Part shown: positions 50,306 to 58,940 of the stretch, piece after piece
Numbering within the stretch: position 1 is the first letter of the stretch
How the letters are laid out: every line of letters begins with the position of its first letter
Assembly (NCBI RefSeq): GCF_000024345.1
Contig: NC_013729.1
Span: forward strand, 1,426,001-1,490,000
Source of the DNA: Kribbella flavida DSM 17836
Lineage (GTDB): Bacteria > Actinomycetota > Actinomycetes > Propionibacteriales > Kribbellaceae
Direction of reading: 5' to 3'
DNA length: 64,000 bases
Position numbers and translations under genes: made by a program
Notes under the pieces: generated by a model
Told to the model about the DNA's origin: nothing
Seen by the model: the letters and a program-made list of their open reading frames with translations, nothing else
Database searches by the model: none

Positions 50306-52075
50306 GTGCCGAACAGCAAGAAGATCACCAAGGTCCTGGTCGCGAACCGGGGCGAGATCGCCGTCCGGGTCGTGCGCGCCGCCGCCGACGCCGGCCTGGC
50401 CAGCGTCGCCGTGTACGCCGAGCCGGACCGCGACGCGTTGTTCGTCCGGCTCGCCGACGAGGCGTACTCGCTGGACGGCGCCACGCCGGCGGACTCGTAC
50501 CTGAACATCGCCAAGATCCTGGACGTCGCGGCCCGCTCCGGCGCGGACGCGGTGCACCCGGGCTACGGCTTCCTGGCCGAGAACGCCGAGTTCGCGCAGG
50601 CGGTGATCGACGCTCGCCTGATCTGGATCGGCCCGCCGCCGTCGGCGATCGACTCGCTCGGCGACAAGGTGAAGGCCCGGCACATCGCCGAGAAGGTCGG
50701 CGCCCCGCAGGTCCCCGGCACGCCCGACCCGGTCGCCGACGCGTCCGAGGTGGTCGCGTTCGCCGAGCAGTACGGGCTGCCGATCGCGATCAAGGCGGCG
50801 TACGGCGGTGGCGGCCGCGGGATGAAGGTGGCCCGCACGCTGGAGGAGGTGCCGGAGCTGTTCGAGTCCGCGACCCGGGAGGCGATCAGCGCCTTCGGCC
50901 GCGGCGAGTGCTTCGTCGAGCGCTACCTGGACCAGCCCCGGCACGTCGAGACCCAGTGCCTGGCCGATGCCCACGGCAACGTCGTGGTGGTCTCCACCCG
51001 GGACTGCTCGCTGCAGCGCCGGTACCAGAAGCTGGTCGAGGAGGCGCCCGCGCCGTTCCTCACCGACGAGCAGCTGGAGATCCTCTACACCTCGTCCAAG
51101 GCGATCCTGCGCGAGGCCGGCTACGTCGGCGCCGGCACGTGCGAGTTCCTGGTCGGCCAGGACGGGCTGATCTCGTTCCTCGAGGTGAACACCCGGCTGC
51201 AGGTCGAGCACCCGGTCTCCGAGGAGGTCACCGGGCTGGACCTGGTCCGGGAGATGTTCCGGATCGCGGACGGCGAAGAGCTCGGCTACGACGACCCGGC
51301 GGTGTCCGGGCACTCGATCGAGTTCCGGATCAACGCCGAGGACCCGGGCCGCAACTTCCTGCCCGCGCCGGGCACGCTGACCCGCTGGCACGCGCCGTCC
51401 GGACCGGGCGTGCGGCTCGACGGCGGGTACGACCAGGGCGAGACCGTGCCGGGGTCGTTCGACTCGCTGGTGGCCAAGCTGATCGTCACCGGCCGGGACC
51501 GGACCCAGGCGCTGGAGCGGTCGCGCCGGGCGCTGAAGGAGTTCGTCGTCGAGGGCATGCCGACGGTGATCCCGTTCCACGCGGCCGTGGTCAGCGACCC
51601 GGCCTTCGTCGGCGACGACGGGTTCGCGGTGCACACCCGGTGGATCGAGACCGAGTTCGACAACCGGATCCCGCCGTACGAGGGCGCGGCCGAGTCGGCC
51701 GAGGCCGGTGAGCGGGAGAAGGTGACCGTCGAGGTCGGCGGCAAGCGCCTCGAGGTGGTCCTGCCGGCCGGACTGGGGGCCTCCGCGGCGGCCGCCGGCC
51801 CGGCGGCGAAGAAGAAGCCGGCCAAGCGGTCGGGCGGCGGCGGCAAGGCGGCCGCGTCCGGCGACGCGCTCACCTCGCCGATGCAGGGCACGATCGTGAA
51901 GATCGCCGTCGAGGACGGCGCGACGGTGGCCGAGGGCGACCTGGTCGTCGTGCTGGAAGCGATGAAGATGGAGCAGCCGCTGAACGCGCACAAGGCCGGC
52001 ACCGTCACCGGGTTCACCGCTCAGGTCGGCGCCACGGTCGCCGCCGGTGCGGCGATCTGCGAGATCAAGGACTGA
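50306..52075 (+). CDS. Biotin-dependent acyl-CoA carboxylase alpha subunit
   Basis: 589 residues with biotin carboxylase and biotin carboxyl carrier domains in one chain, like actinobacterial AccA3. The N-terminus [20 protein letters not shown], the ATP-grasp glycine loop [14 protein letters not shown], and [18 protein letters not shown] mark the carboxylase. The carrier domain has the biotinyl Lys554 in EAMKMEQPL. It carboxylates biotin with bicarbonate and ATP and passes it to acetyl- or propionyl-CoA through a separate beta subunit that is not encoded nearby. A TACACT box is at 50274-50279; AAGGGAG precedes the GTG. Confidence 0.92.
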   Translation: MPNSKKITKVLVANRGEIAVRVVRAAADAGLASVAVYAEPDRDALFVRLADEAYSLDGATPADSYLNIAKILDVAARSGADAVHPGYGFLAENAEFAQAVIDARLIWIGPPPSAIDSLGDKVKARHIAEKVGAPQVPGTPDPVADASEVVAFAEQYGLPIAIKAAYGGGGRGMKVARTLEEVPELFESATREAISAFGRGECFVERYLDQPRHVETQCLADAHGNVVVVSTRDCSLQRRYQKLVEEAPAPFLTDEQLEILYTSSKAILREAGYVGAGTCEFLVGQDGLISFLEVNTRLQVEHPVSEEVTGLDLVREMFRIADGEELGYDDPAVSGHSIEFRINAEDPGRNFLPAPGTLTRWHAPSGPGVRLDGGYDQGETVPGSFDSLVAKLIVTGRDRTQALERSRRALKEFVVEGMPTVIPFHAAVVSDPAFVGDDGFAVHTRWIETEFDNRIPPYEGAAESAEAGEREKVTVEVGGKRLEVVLPAGLGASAAAAGPAAKKKPAKRSGGGGKAAASGDALTSPMQGTIVKIAVEDGATVAEGDLVVVLEAMKMEQPLNAHKAGTVTGFTAQVGATVAAGAAICEIKD

Positions 52076-52101
52076 GAACCCGCGCAACGGCCGGCGAGGC
52101 C

Positions 52102-52142
52102 CGGCCCCGCACCTGCCGCCTTCCGGCGGGGGTGCGGGGCCG
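52102..52142. terminator. Bidirectional terminator between carboxylase and transporter genes
   Basis: Arms CGGCCCCGCACC (52102-52113) and GGTGCGGGGCCG (52131-52142) are exact reverse complements, with an inner CCGCC/GGCGG stem around TTCC. It lies between the convergent carboxylase and Nramp-like genes. Confidence 0.82.
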
Positions 52143-52156
52143 TTCGCCGTACGAGG

Positions 52157-53593
52157 TCAGAAGTTCTTCTGGATCTGGTCGATCACGGTGAAGGTGGCCA
52201 GACCACCGAAGGCCAGGAACGCGAACAGCATCACCGCGGTGCGCAGCTTGCTGATCCGGATCGGCGCCGGCAGGGCGCGGGAGTTCATCCACCACAGCAG
52301 GCCGGAGTAGACGAACATCATCGTGCCGGCGGTGCAGGCCGAGATGACCAGCAGGACCAGCGGCTGGTCCAGCCCGGCCAGCAGCACGATGATGCCGAAG
52401 GCAACCAGGCCCCAGACCAGCCAGAAGTACAGCTTGGACTCGGTGATCGTGGAGTCGCGCAGGTACCGGGCCTTGATCATGTCCGAGGCCAGCCTCGAGG
52501 TGTAGTCGACGATGCCGGCCGCGGCCGCGAACAGCGAGAACGCGCCGATCGCCCAGAACAGGTAGCCGAACCAGCCGCCGACCAGCGACTGCAGGTTGAC
52601 GCCCTCGATCTTCAGGAAGCTGATGTTGTTCTTGACCGACTCGTCGCCGAACAACGTGGAGTGCGCCAGCATCGAGGTGAACATGATCGTCAGCACGGTG
52701 ATCAGCACGAACGTCAACGCCTGCTCGAGGTTGGCGAACTTCCACCAGCGCTTCCAGCGGGCCAGGTTCTGCTCGTCCGGCGGGAAGGTGTAGCCGTTGG
52801 CGCGCGGATCGGCCTCGGGCTCACCGGTGACGGGAGACCTCAGCCGGGGCACGTGCACGCCCATGCCGAAGCCCTTGTCCCGGATCCAGTTGCTCTGGCA
52901 CAGGTTCTGCCCGCCGCCGGCGCCGGCGTACGCGATCGCGCCCATCATCAGCGCGAAGCCGAGCTGGTCGACCGGGAACTCCGGCTTGGTGACGGCGTCG
53001 CCGAGCGCGCTGTAGGTGCGGCCGCGGATCGCGAAGATCAGCGCCAGTACGACCAGCAGCGCGACCGCCGCGATCTTGACGAAGATCAGCCGCTCCAGCA
53101 TCACGTAGACCACCGGCGCCAGCGTCAGGATCAGCCCGATCACCAGCAGGATGCCGATCGCGATCCAGCGCGGATTCCCGCCCCCGAACAGGTAGCTGAG
53201 CATCGACGCCGAACTGGTCGCCCAGCCGGGCCAGAGGTTCGCGAAGTACGTCATGATCGCGAAGAACAGGCCCCAGTGCTTGCCGTAGCGGTTGAACCCG
53301 GTCAACGCCGTCTCACCAGTGGCCAGCGTGTACCGCTCGATCTCCATGTTCAGGAACCACTGGATCGCGACGCCGACGACGGCGCCCCAGAGGAACACCA
53401 GGCCGACCTGCGACGAGATGTACGGCCAGAGGATGAACTCGCCGGACGCCAGGCCGACGCCGGCGCCGACCATGCCCGGTCCGACGATCCGCCAGACCTT
53501 GGTCGGTGGTTCGGGCAGGTCACGAACCTGCGGTGCCGGCAGGTTCTTGGTGGGCAGGTTGAAGCTGTGCTCTGTGGACGTGGTGTCTGCCAT
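52157..53593 (-). CDS. Divergent Nramp-superfamily transporter
   Basis: 478 residues with about 11-12 membrane segments and an Nramp-like layout. TM1 is GPGMVGAGVGLASGEFILWP: the DPGN metal motif of classical Nramp proteins is replaced by ASGE. TM6, where MPH is expected, reads GFALMMGAIAYAGAGGGQNL, again without the metal-binding Met-Pro-His. A large insertion or cytoplasmic loop with NWIRDKGFGMGVHVPRL follows. Both key sites differ, so Mn/Fe transport is doubtful and another substrate or mechanism is possible. GAGGAG precedes the ATG. Confidence 0.75.
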   Translation of the reverse strand: MADTTSTEHSFNLPTKNLPAPQVRDLPEPPTKVWRIVGPGMVGAGVGLASGEFILWPYISSQVGLVFLWGAVVGVAIQWFLNMEIERYTLATGETALTGFNRYGKHWGLFFAIMTYFANLWPGWATSSASMLSYLFGGGNPRWIAIGILLVIGLILTLAPVVYVMLERLIFVKIAAVALLVVLALIFAIRGRTYSALGDAVTKPEFPVDQLGFALMMGAIAYAGAGGGQNLCQSNWIRDKGFGMGVHVPRLRSPVTGEPEADPRANGYTFPPDEQNLARWKRWWKFANLEQALTFVLITVLTIMFTSMLAHSTLFGDESVKNNISFLKIEGVNLQSLVGGWFGYLFWAIGAFSLFAAAAGIVDYTSRLASDMIKARYLRDSTITESKLYFWLVWGLVAFGIIVLLAGLDQPLVLLVISACTAGTMMFVYSGLLWWMNSRALPAPIRISKLRTAVMLFAFLAFGGLATFTVIDQIQKNF

Positions 53594-53664
53594 GGGCTCC
53601 TCGCTCCCGGGTCGACCCCCGATCCACGGACCATAGCCAACGATCCCGCCCGTGGCGACCCGAC

Positions 53665-53715
53665 ACCACCTACCGGACCGAACCGGCGGATCCGCTCAGC
53701 GGTCCGGCAGGTGGT
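53665..53715. repeat. Nested inverted repeat downstream of the second lactonase gene
   Basis: Arms ACCACCTACCGGACC (53665-53679) and 53701-53715 pair with one wobble mismatch, and an inner 10-base palindrome GCGGATCCGC lies at 53686-53695. It lies 30 bases beyond the stop of the SMP-30-like gene and upstream of the Nramp-like gene on the same strand, so it can act as a terminator. Confidence 0.6.
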
Positions 53716-53744
53716 TGCTGTGGGCGTGGATTCACCGACCGTGG

Positions 53745-54590
53745 TCAGGGGCGGCCCGCGCCGGGCACCGCGACCTCGAGGCTGAGCACTTCGCCGGTGC
53801 GGGGACCGTTGACCAGCCGGTCGAGGTTGTCGGTGATGCTGTCGGCGGAGCGCCACTCGGCGGTGAGGATGTACAGCGTGCGACGGTCGGGTCCGCCGAG
53901 GGCCAGGGCGAAGCAGGCCCCGTGCTCACTCAGGTCGATGCGCTGCAGGATCTCGCCACCCTCGGTGACGCGGACGATCGAGGAGTCGGCCGCGGAGACC
54001 CAGATCGCGCCGTCGGCGTCGACGCAGATGCCGTCGGGGCCGAGGCCGTCGGCGAAGGTACGACGGTTGCTCAACCCGCCGTCGGCGGCGATGTCGAACG
54101 CGGTGAGTCGCCCGGCGAACGACTCGGAGACGACCAGCGTGCGGTCGTCGGGGGAGATGACCATGCCGTTGGGGAACTGGATGTCGTCCGCGACCTCACG
54201 CACGGTGCCGTCCGGGGTGACCAGCCTGATGTAGCCCGGGCGCGGGGCCTCGCCGCCGGCGAAGTCGAAGTCCGCGCCGTTCAGGTACACGTTGCCGTGG
54301 CCGTCGGCGACGATCTCGTTGCCGCCCTGACCGGAGTACTCCGTGAACGAACCGTCGGGCCCGCGGCGGCGGAGCTTGTCCCCGGTGGTCAGCAGACTGC
54401 CGTCGGGCAGCCAGTCGATGGACCAGCCCATCGGGTGCGCGGACGGCGACGGCACCACCTCCACGTCACCGTCCGCGCCGACGGACACGATCTGCTGGTC
54501 GATCCAGTTCGCGAACCACAACCGCCCGTCGTGCCACCGGGGCGACTCGGGAATCCCCAGACCGTCCAGCAGGACCTTCGGTTCGGGCAT
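53745..54590 (-). CDS. Second SMP-30/gluconolactonase family protein
   Basis: 281 residues, a beta-propeller like the gene at 47.8 kb but only distantly similar. Metal-site segments are LGIPESPRWHDGRLWFANWI (Glu near residue 15), IQFPNGMVISPDDRTLVVSE (Asn and Asp) and DGLGPDGICVDADGAIWVSA. It probably hydrolyses a sugar lactone in the cytoplasm or a related ester; no signal peptide is seen. ATG 54590 has GAGGTGG upstream. No sugar dehydrogenase lies beside it, so the substrate is not indicated. Confidence 0.85.
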   Translation of the reverse strand: MPEPKVLLDGLGIPESPRWHDGRLWFANWIDQQIVSVGADGDVEVVPSPSAHPMGWSIDWLPDGSLLTTGDKLRRRGPDGSFTEYSGQGGNEIVADGHGNVYLNGADFDFAGGEAPRPGYIRLVTPDGTVREVADDIQFPNGMVISPDDRTLVVSESFAGRLTAFDIAADGGLSNRRTFADGLGPDGICVDADGAIWVSAADSSIVRVTEGGEILQRIDLSEHGACFALALGGPDRRTLYILTAEWRSADSITDNLDRLVNGPRTGEVLSLEVAVPGAGRP

Positions 54591-54701
54591 GACACCACCT
54601 CGTTTCGTCGAGCTTCACCGACCACCGGCCGGCGCTGTCACCCCCTACACGAACCAGCACACAGCAGATCGACAGCAACCATCGACGAGCCGCCGGCACG
54701 C

Positions 54702-55142
54702 TCAGGCATCGCGCAGGAGGCTCAGGGTTTTTCCGATCCGACGCGTGCGGGTCTCCGGCTTCTTCGCACCGAGCACCGCGGTGACGTGCTCGCGGCGACG
54801 GCTGTAGCTCAGCCGCTCGAAGGCAGCGCGCAGACCGGCGTCGTCGAGCGCTTCGGCCAGGTCCGGCGGGATCTCGACGGTGCGTTCGGCCGTGTCGCGG
54901 GTGACGGTCACGGTCACCGTGTCGCCCGGCGACTTGGTCAGCCGGCTGCGGATGCCCTTGAGCAGGCCGAGTGCCTGGCAGCCGCCCATCGAGACGACCG
55001 AGCCGCGGTACGGGACGCCGTCGAACGTGGCCTGGACGGGGATCCGGGCGCCGCCGCCGAGCGCGGTGAGCACCTCGGCGGGGATCTCGACGTACGCGCC
55101 GCCGTGGCCGGCGTCCCGGATCACGGCCTCGAAGGTCTGCAT
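54702..55142 (-). CDS. YdeI/OmpD-associated-like protein with DUF1905 domain
   Basis: 146 residues. The DUF1905-type beta-barrel half (residues 1-80) contains VEIPAEVLTALGGGARIPVQ then YRGSVVSMGGCQALGLLKGI. The C-terminal half is a YdeI/bacteriocin-resistance type helical segment with LAEALDDAGLRAAFERLSYS and RREHVTAVLGAKKPETRTRR. The function of this family is poorly known. ATG 55142 lies just after the stop of the MMPL gene (four bases), a GTG is directly in front of it, and the two genes are coupled. Confidence 0.8.
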   Translation of the reverse strand: MQTFEAVIRDAGHGGAYVEIPAEVLTALGGGARIPVQATFDGVPYRGSVVSMGGCQALGLLKGIRSRLTKSPGDTVTVTVTRDTAERTVEIPPDLAEALDDAGLRAAFERLSYSRRREHVTAVLGAKKPETRTRRIGKTLSLLRDA

Positions 55143-55146
55143 CACG

Positions 55147-57339
55147 TCACGCCTGCGTCGGCTGGTCGGCCTTCGCGAGTTTGCTGGGCCACCAGACCCT
55201 GGGGCCGAGGTCGTGGGCCAGGGCCGGGACGAGCAGTGAGCGGACGACGGTGGTGTCGAGCAGGACGCCGAAGGCGACCATGAAGGCGATCTGGACCAGG
55301 AACAGGATCGGCAGCACGGCCAGGGCCGAGAAGGTGGCGGCGAGCACGACGCCGGCGGAGGTGATGACGCCGCCGGTGACCGCGAGACCGATCAGGATGC
55401 CCGGTCGGGTGCCCTGCTCGATCGACTCCTCCCGGACCCTGGTCATCAGGAAGATCGAGTAGTCGATGCCGAGCGCAACCAGGAAGACGAACGCGTACAG
55501 CGGGATCGACGGGTCGGCACCGGGGAAGTCGAAGACGTGGTTGAACATCAGCGCGCTCACCCCGACCGTGGCGCCGAACGAGATCACGTTGGCGACCACC
55601 AGCAGCAGCGCGGCGACCACGGAGCGCAGCAGGACCATCAGCACCAGGAAGATCACCGCGAGAATGGCCGGGATGATCACCCGCAGGTCGCGTTCGCTGG
55701 CGTTCAGCACGTCCAGGTTGATCGCGGTGTTGCCGCCGACCAGGACGTCGGGGCTGACCTGGTCGAGCTCGGTGCGCAGGTGCTCGACGACCTCGGTGGC
55801 CTCGGGGGAGTCGGCCGCGACCTTGAGCGTGGCCTGGACGAGGACCTTGCCCTCGACCACCTTCGGGGGCACGCCCGGAGCGGCCGAGGCGGTGGCGGTG
55901 CCGACGCCGTCGACCTTCATCGCGGTCTGCACCACCTGGGCGGCCTGGTCGACCGGGGTGAGGATCTGCACCGGCGTACCGGCGCCGGCGTCGAAGTGCT
56001 TGGCCAGTTCCTCCTGGCCGGTGACGGACTCCACCTTGTCCAGGAACAGTTCGTCCTGGGAGATGCCGGAGGCCTTGAAGGTGGGCAGGAAGGCACCGCA
56101 GAGCAGCAGGGCGAGCGCGCTCAGCGCCCAGACCTTGCGCGGGCTGCGGCCGACCAGGCCGGAGACCCGGCCCCACAGCTTGCGGCCGCCGACCTGGTCG
56201 CGGGCGTGCACGTGGTCGACCCGCGGGATCGACGGCCAGAAGATCCGCCGGCCGAACGCCAGCAGGACGGCGGGCAGGAACGTCATCGCGCTGACCAGCG
56301 CTCCGGCGATGCCGATCGCGCCGACCGGGCCGAGGCCCTTGGTGCTGCCGAGCTCGGACAGCAGCAGGCAGAGCAGACCGAGAATGACGGTCGCGGCGCT
56401 GGCGGCGATCGGCTCGATCGAGGCCCGCCAGGCGACCCGCATCGCGGCGTACTTGCTCTCGAAGTCGTGCAGTTCCTCCTTGTACCGGGAGACCAGCAGC
56501 AGGGCGTAGTCGGTCGCGGCGCCGACGACGAGGATGAACAGGATGCCCTGGCTCTGGCCGTTCAGCTCGATCACGTTCGCGTCGGCCAGCGGGTAGACCA
56601 CCAGGGCGGCCAGCGCGAGGCCGAACAGCGCGGTGAACAGCACCGCGATCGGCAGGATCGGGCTGCGGTAGACGATCAGCAGGATGACGAAGACGACCGC
56701 GAGCGCGACCCCGAGCAGGATGCCGTCGATGCCGCTGAACGCGACGACGAAGTCGGCGAAGACGCCGCCGGGGCCGGTCACGTAGGCCTGCACACCGGTC
56801 GGGGTGAGGACCTCCCGGATCTCCTCGCGCATCTTCTCGGCGACCACGAAGAGCACGGTCTCGCCCTCGGTGACCACCTCGTCGGCACGGTTCTGGTCGA
56901 GCTCGACGGTGACCAGCAGCGCCTGCTTGTCCTGCGACGGGACCACCTGCTGGGCCGGCGCGACCAGGTAGTCGCCGATCGTCTTGCCGTTGCCCAGCTC
57001 CAGCTTCGGGACCGCGGTGAGAAACTCCTTCGCCTTGGCCAGGTCCTCGCCGGTGATCCCGCTGTCGCGCTCGATCAGCACGAAGTACGGCAGCGACTCG
57101 GAGTCGGTGAACTTGGCCGCCTGGTCCGCGACCAGCGTCGACTCGGCCTGCTGGGGCAGGAAGTTGGCGTTGTCGTTCTCCTGGACCTCGCTCAGCCGTC
57201 CGACGGTCGGGCCGCCGAGCGAGCCCACCACCAGCCAGCCGATCAGCACCGCCGCGACCGCCGCCCGCCAGGCCCACCGCCCGCCCGTACGCCGTCCCGC
57301 GCGCTGCTGCTGCTCCACCCCACCGTACTGCTGGTTCAC
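55147..57339 (-). CDS. MMPL-family RND transporter
   Basis: About 730 residues from GTG 57339 (GAGGGGAC upstream); the frame is open further upstream but without family similarity. It has the twofold RND layout: TM1 (WAWRAAVAAVLIGWLVVGSL), a large first loop, TM2-6 containing LVVGAATDYALLLVSRYKEE (about residues 242-261), a second large loop and TM7-12 with FLVALGIDYSIFLMTRVREE. Such proteins move lipids or drugs out of the cell. Divergent from the nitrate operon; the two starts are 218 bases apart. Confidence 0.9.
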   Translation of the reverse strand: MNQQYGGVEQQQRAGRRTGGRWAWRAAVAAVLIGWLVVGSLGGPTVGRLSEVQENDNANFLPQQAESTLVADQAAKFTDSESLPYFVLIERDSGITGEDLAKAKEFLTAVPKLELGNGKTIGDYLVAPAQQVVPSQDKQALLVTVELDQNRADEVVTEGETVLFVVAEKMREEIREVLTPTGVQAYVTGPGGVFADFVVAFSGIDGILLGVALAVVFVILLIVYRSPILPIAVLFTALFGLALAALVVYPLADANVIELNGQSQGILFILVVGAATDYALLLVSRYKEELHDFESKYAAMRVAWRASIEPIAASAATVILGLLCLLLSELGSTKGLGPVGAIGIAGALVSAMTFLPAVLLAFGRRIFWPSIPRVDHVHARDQVGGRKLWGRVSGLVGRSPRKVWALSALALLLCGAFLPTFKASGISQDELFLDKVESVTGQEELAKHFDAGAGTPVQILTPVDQAAQVVQTAMKVDGVGTATASAAPGVPPKVVEGKVLVQATLKVAADSPEATEVVEHLRTELDQVSPDVLVGGNTAINLDVLNASERDLRVIIPAILAVIFLVLMVLLRSVVAALLLVVANVISFGATVGVSALMFNHVFDFPGADPSIPLYAFVFLVALGIDYSIFLMTRVREESIEQGTRPGILIGLAVTGGVITSAGVVLAATFSALAVLPILFLVQIAFMVAFGVLLDTTVVRSLLVPALAHDLGPRVWWPSKLAKADQPTQA

Positions 57340-57474
57340 CGTGGTCCCCTCATCGGTCTGCCGCCGGCTTGTCTGCCCGCACAGTACCGAGGCCCGCCGA
57401 CGGTACGGCGCAGGCCCCGCGCGAGCACATCTCTCACCGGTCCGGGCCGTGTGTGCGGAGGCCGTTTCGGCGGC

Positions 57475-57512
57475 GTAACAACGAGATGACCGCTCGGAAA
57501 CACCCCGGTCAT
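57475..57512 (+). promoter_or_regulatory. GlnR-like binding site upstream of narK
   Basis: Four five-base boxes follow each other at exact 11-base spacing: GTAAC (57475-57479), ATGAC (57486-57490), GAAAC (57497-57501) and GTCAT (57508-57512), each separated by six bases. Actinobacterial GlnR sites are alternating GTNAC and GAAAC boxes with six-base spacers, and GlnR controls nitrate assimilation. The site lies 46 bases upstream of the narK ATG. Confidence 0.6.
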
Positions 57513-57557
57513 AGCGTCCTGGCCTAATGAACCGGGTCGGATGATCGGAGACGAACG

Positions 57558-58940
57558 ATGACGCTCGAGGCACGGCCGGAGGTCGCCGCACCGCGCGAGC
57601 AGACCGGCGGCGTCGGTACCGTCGAGGCGCCGCGGCGCGGGCGCTGGATCGATGTCTGGGACCCGGAGGACCGCACGTTCTGGGCCGAGAAGGGACGCCG
57701 GGTGGCCCGGCGCAACCTGTGGCCGTCGATCTTCGCCGAGTTCCTGGGCTTCTCGGTGTGGCAGCTGTGGAGCATCGTGGTGGTCTCGCTGCCGGCCGCG
57801 GGCTTCGCGTACAGCACCGACCAGATGTTCTGGCTGGTCGCGCTGCCGAGCCTGGTCGGCGCGACGCTGCGGCTGCCGTACACGTTCGCGGTGCCGAAGT
57901 TCGGCGGCCGGAACTGGACGATCGTGTCGGCGACGCTGCTGATCGTGCCGACGGTCGGCCTGGCCGTCTTCGTCAGCCGGCCGGACACCCCGTTCTGGCT
58001 GATGGCGCTGGTCGCGGCGACCGCGGGCGCCGGCGGTGGCAACTTCGCCAGCTCGATGACCAACATCTCCTTCTTCTTCCCCGAGCGGGACAAGGGCTTC
58101 GCCCTCGGCGTGAACGCGGCCGGCGGCAACCTGGGCGTCGCGGTGGTGCAGCTGCTGGTGCCGATCGTGATCGTGGCCGGCGCCGGCCTGTCGCTGAACC
58201 GGGCCGGGCTGATGTGGCTGCCGCTGATCGTGCTGGCCGCCGTGCTGGCCTGGAAGCTGATGGACAACCTGTCCGCGGCGACCTCGTCGTTCCGGGCCTC
58301 GGTGGCGGCGGCGAAGCGCCCGCACACCTGGGTCATCTCGTTCCTCTACATCGGCACGTTCGGCTCGTTCATCGGCTTCTCGGCGGCGTTCCCGCTGCTG
58401 ATCAAGACCACCTTTCCCGACGTCGCCGGCATCCAGCTGGCCTTTCTCGGCGCGCTGGTCGGCTCGGTGTCCCGCCCGTTCGGCGGCAAGCTGGCCGACC
58501 TGGTCGGCGGCGCCTGGGTGACGGTCTGCGCGTTCGTGGTGATGGGGCTCGGCATCCTGGCGGCGATCGTGTCGCTGAACGCGGGCAGCTTCGCCGGGTT
58601 CCTGATCAGCTTCCTGGTGCTGTTCGTGGCCAGCGGCGCCGGCAACGGGTCGACGTACCGGATGATTCCGGCGGTGTTCCGGCAGACCACGCGGGACCTG
58701 GACGGCCGGCCGGACCTGGTCCGTGCCCGGCGGGAGGCGGCGGCCTGCATCGGCATCGCCTCCGCGGTCGGCGCGTACGGCGGGTTCCTGGTGCCGCGCG
58801 GGTTCGCGATGTCCAACGGCCAGTACGGCTCGCTGGTGCCGGCCCTCTACACCTTCTGCGGGTTCTACGTGGTCTGCCTGGCGGTGACCTACTTCTGCTA
58901 CCTGCGCCGGGGTGGTCCGCTCAGCGGGGAGCGCGTGTGA
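57558..58940 (+). CDS. narK: Nitrate/nitrite transporter
   Basis: 460 residues of the major facilitator superfamily nitrate-nitrite porter family, with 12 hydrophobic segments. A cytoplasmic N-terminal tail (about residues 1-55) precedes TM1. Two nitrate signatures are visible as ATAGAGGGNFASSMTNISFF (about residues 153-172) and, in the second half, FLVLFVASGAGNGSTYRMIP (about residues 352-371). The Arg residues that bind nitrate (in ATLRLPYTFAVPKFG near residue 100 and GNGSTYRM) are present. It would bring nitrate in for the reductase genes that follow. GGAG precedes the ATG, and the stop overlaps the next start (GTGA). Confidence 0.93.
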   Translation: MTLEARPEVAAPREQTGGVGTVEAPRRGRWIDVWDPEDRTFWAEKGRRVARRNLWPSIFAEFLGFSVWQLWSIVVVSLPAAGFAYSTDQMFWLVALPSLVGATLRLPYTFAVPKFGGRNWTIVSATLLIVPTVGLAVFVSRPDTPFWLMALVAATAGAGGGNFASSMTNISFFFPERDKGFALGVNAAGGNLGVAVVQLLVPIVIVAGAGLSLNRAGLMWLPLIVLAAVLAWKLMDNLSAATSSFRASVAAAKRPHTWVISFLYIGTFGSFIGFSAAFPLLIKTTFPDVAGIQLAFLGALVGSVSRPFGGKLADLVGGAWVTVCAFVVMGLGILAAIVSLNAGSFAGFLISFLVLFVASGAGNGSTYRMIPAVFRQTTRDLDGRPDLVRARREAAACIGIASAVGAYGGFLVPRGFAMSNGQYGSLVPALYTFCGFYVVCLAVTYFCYLRRGGPLSGERV

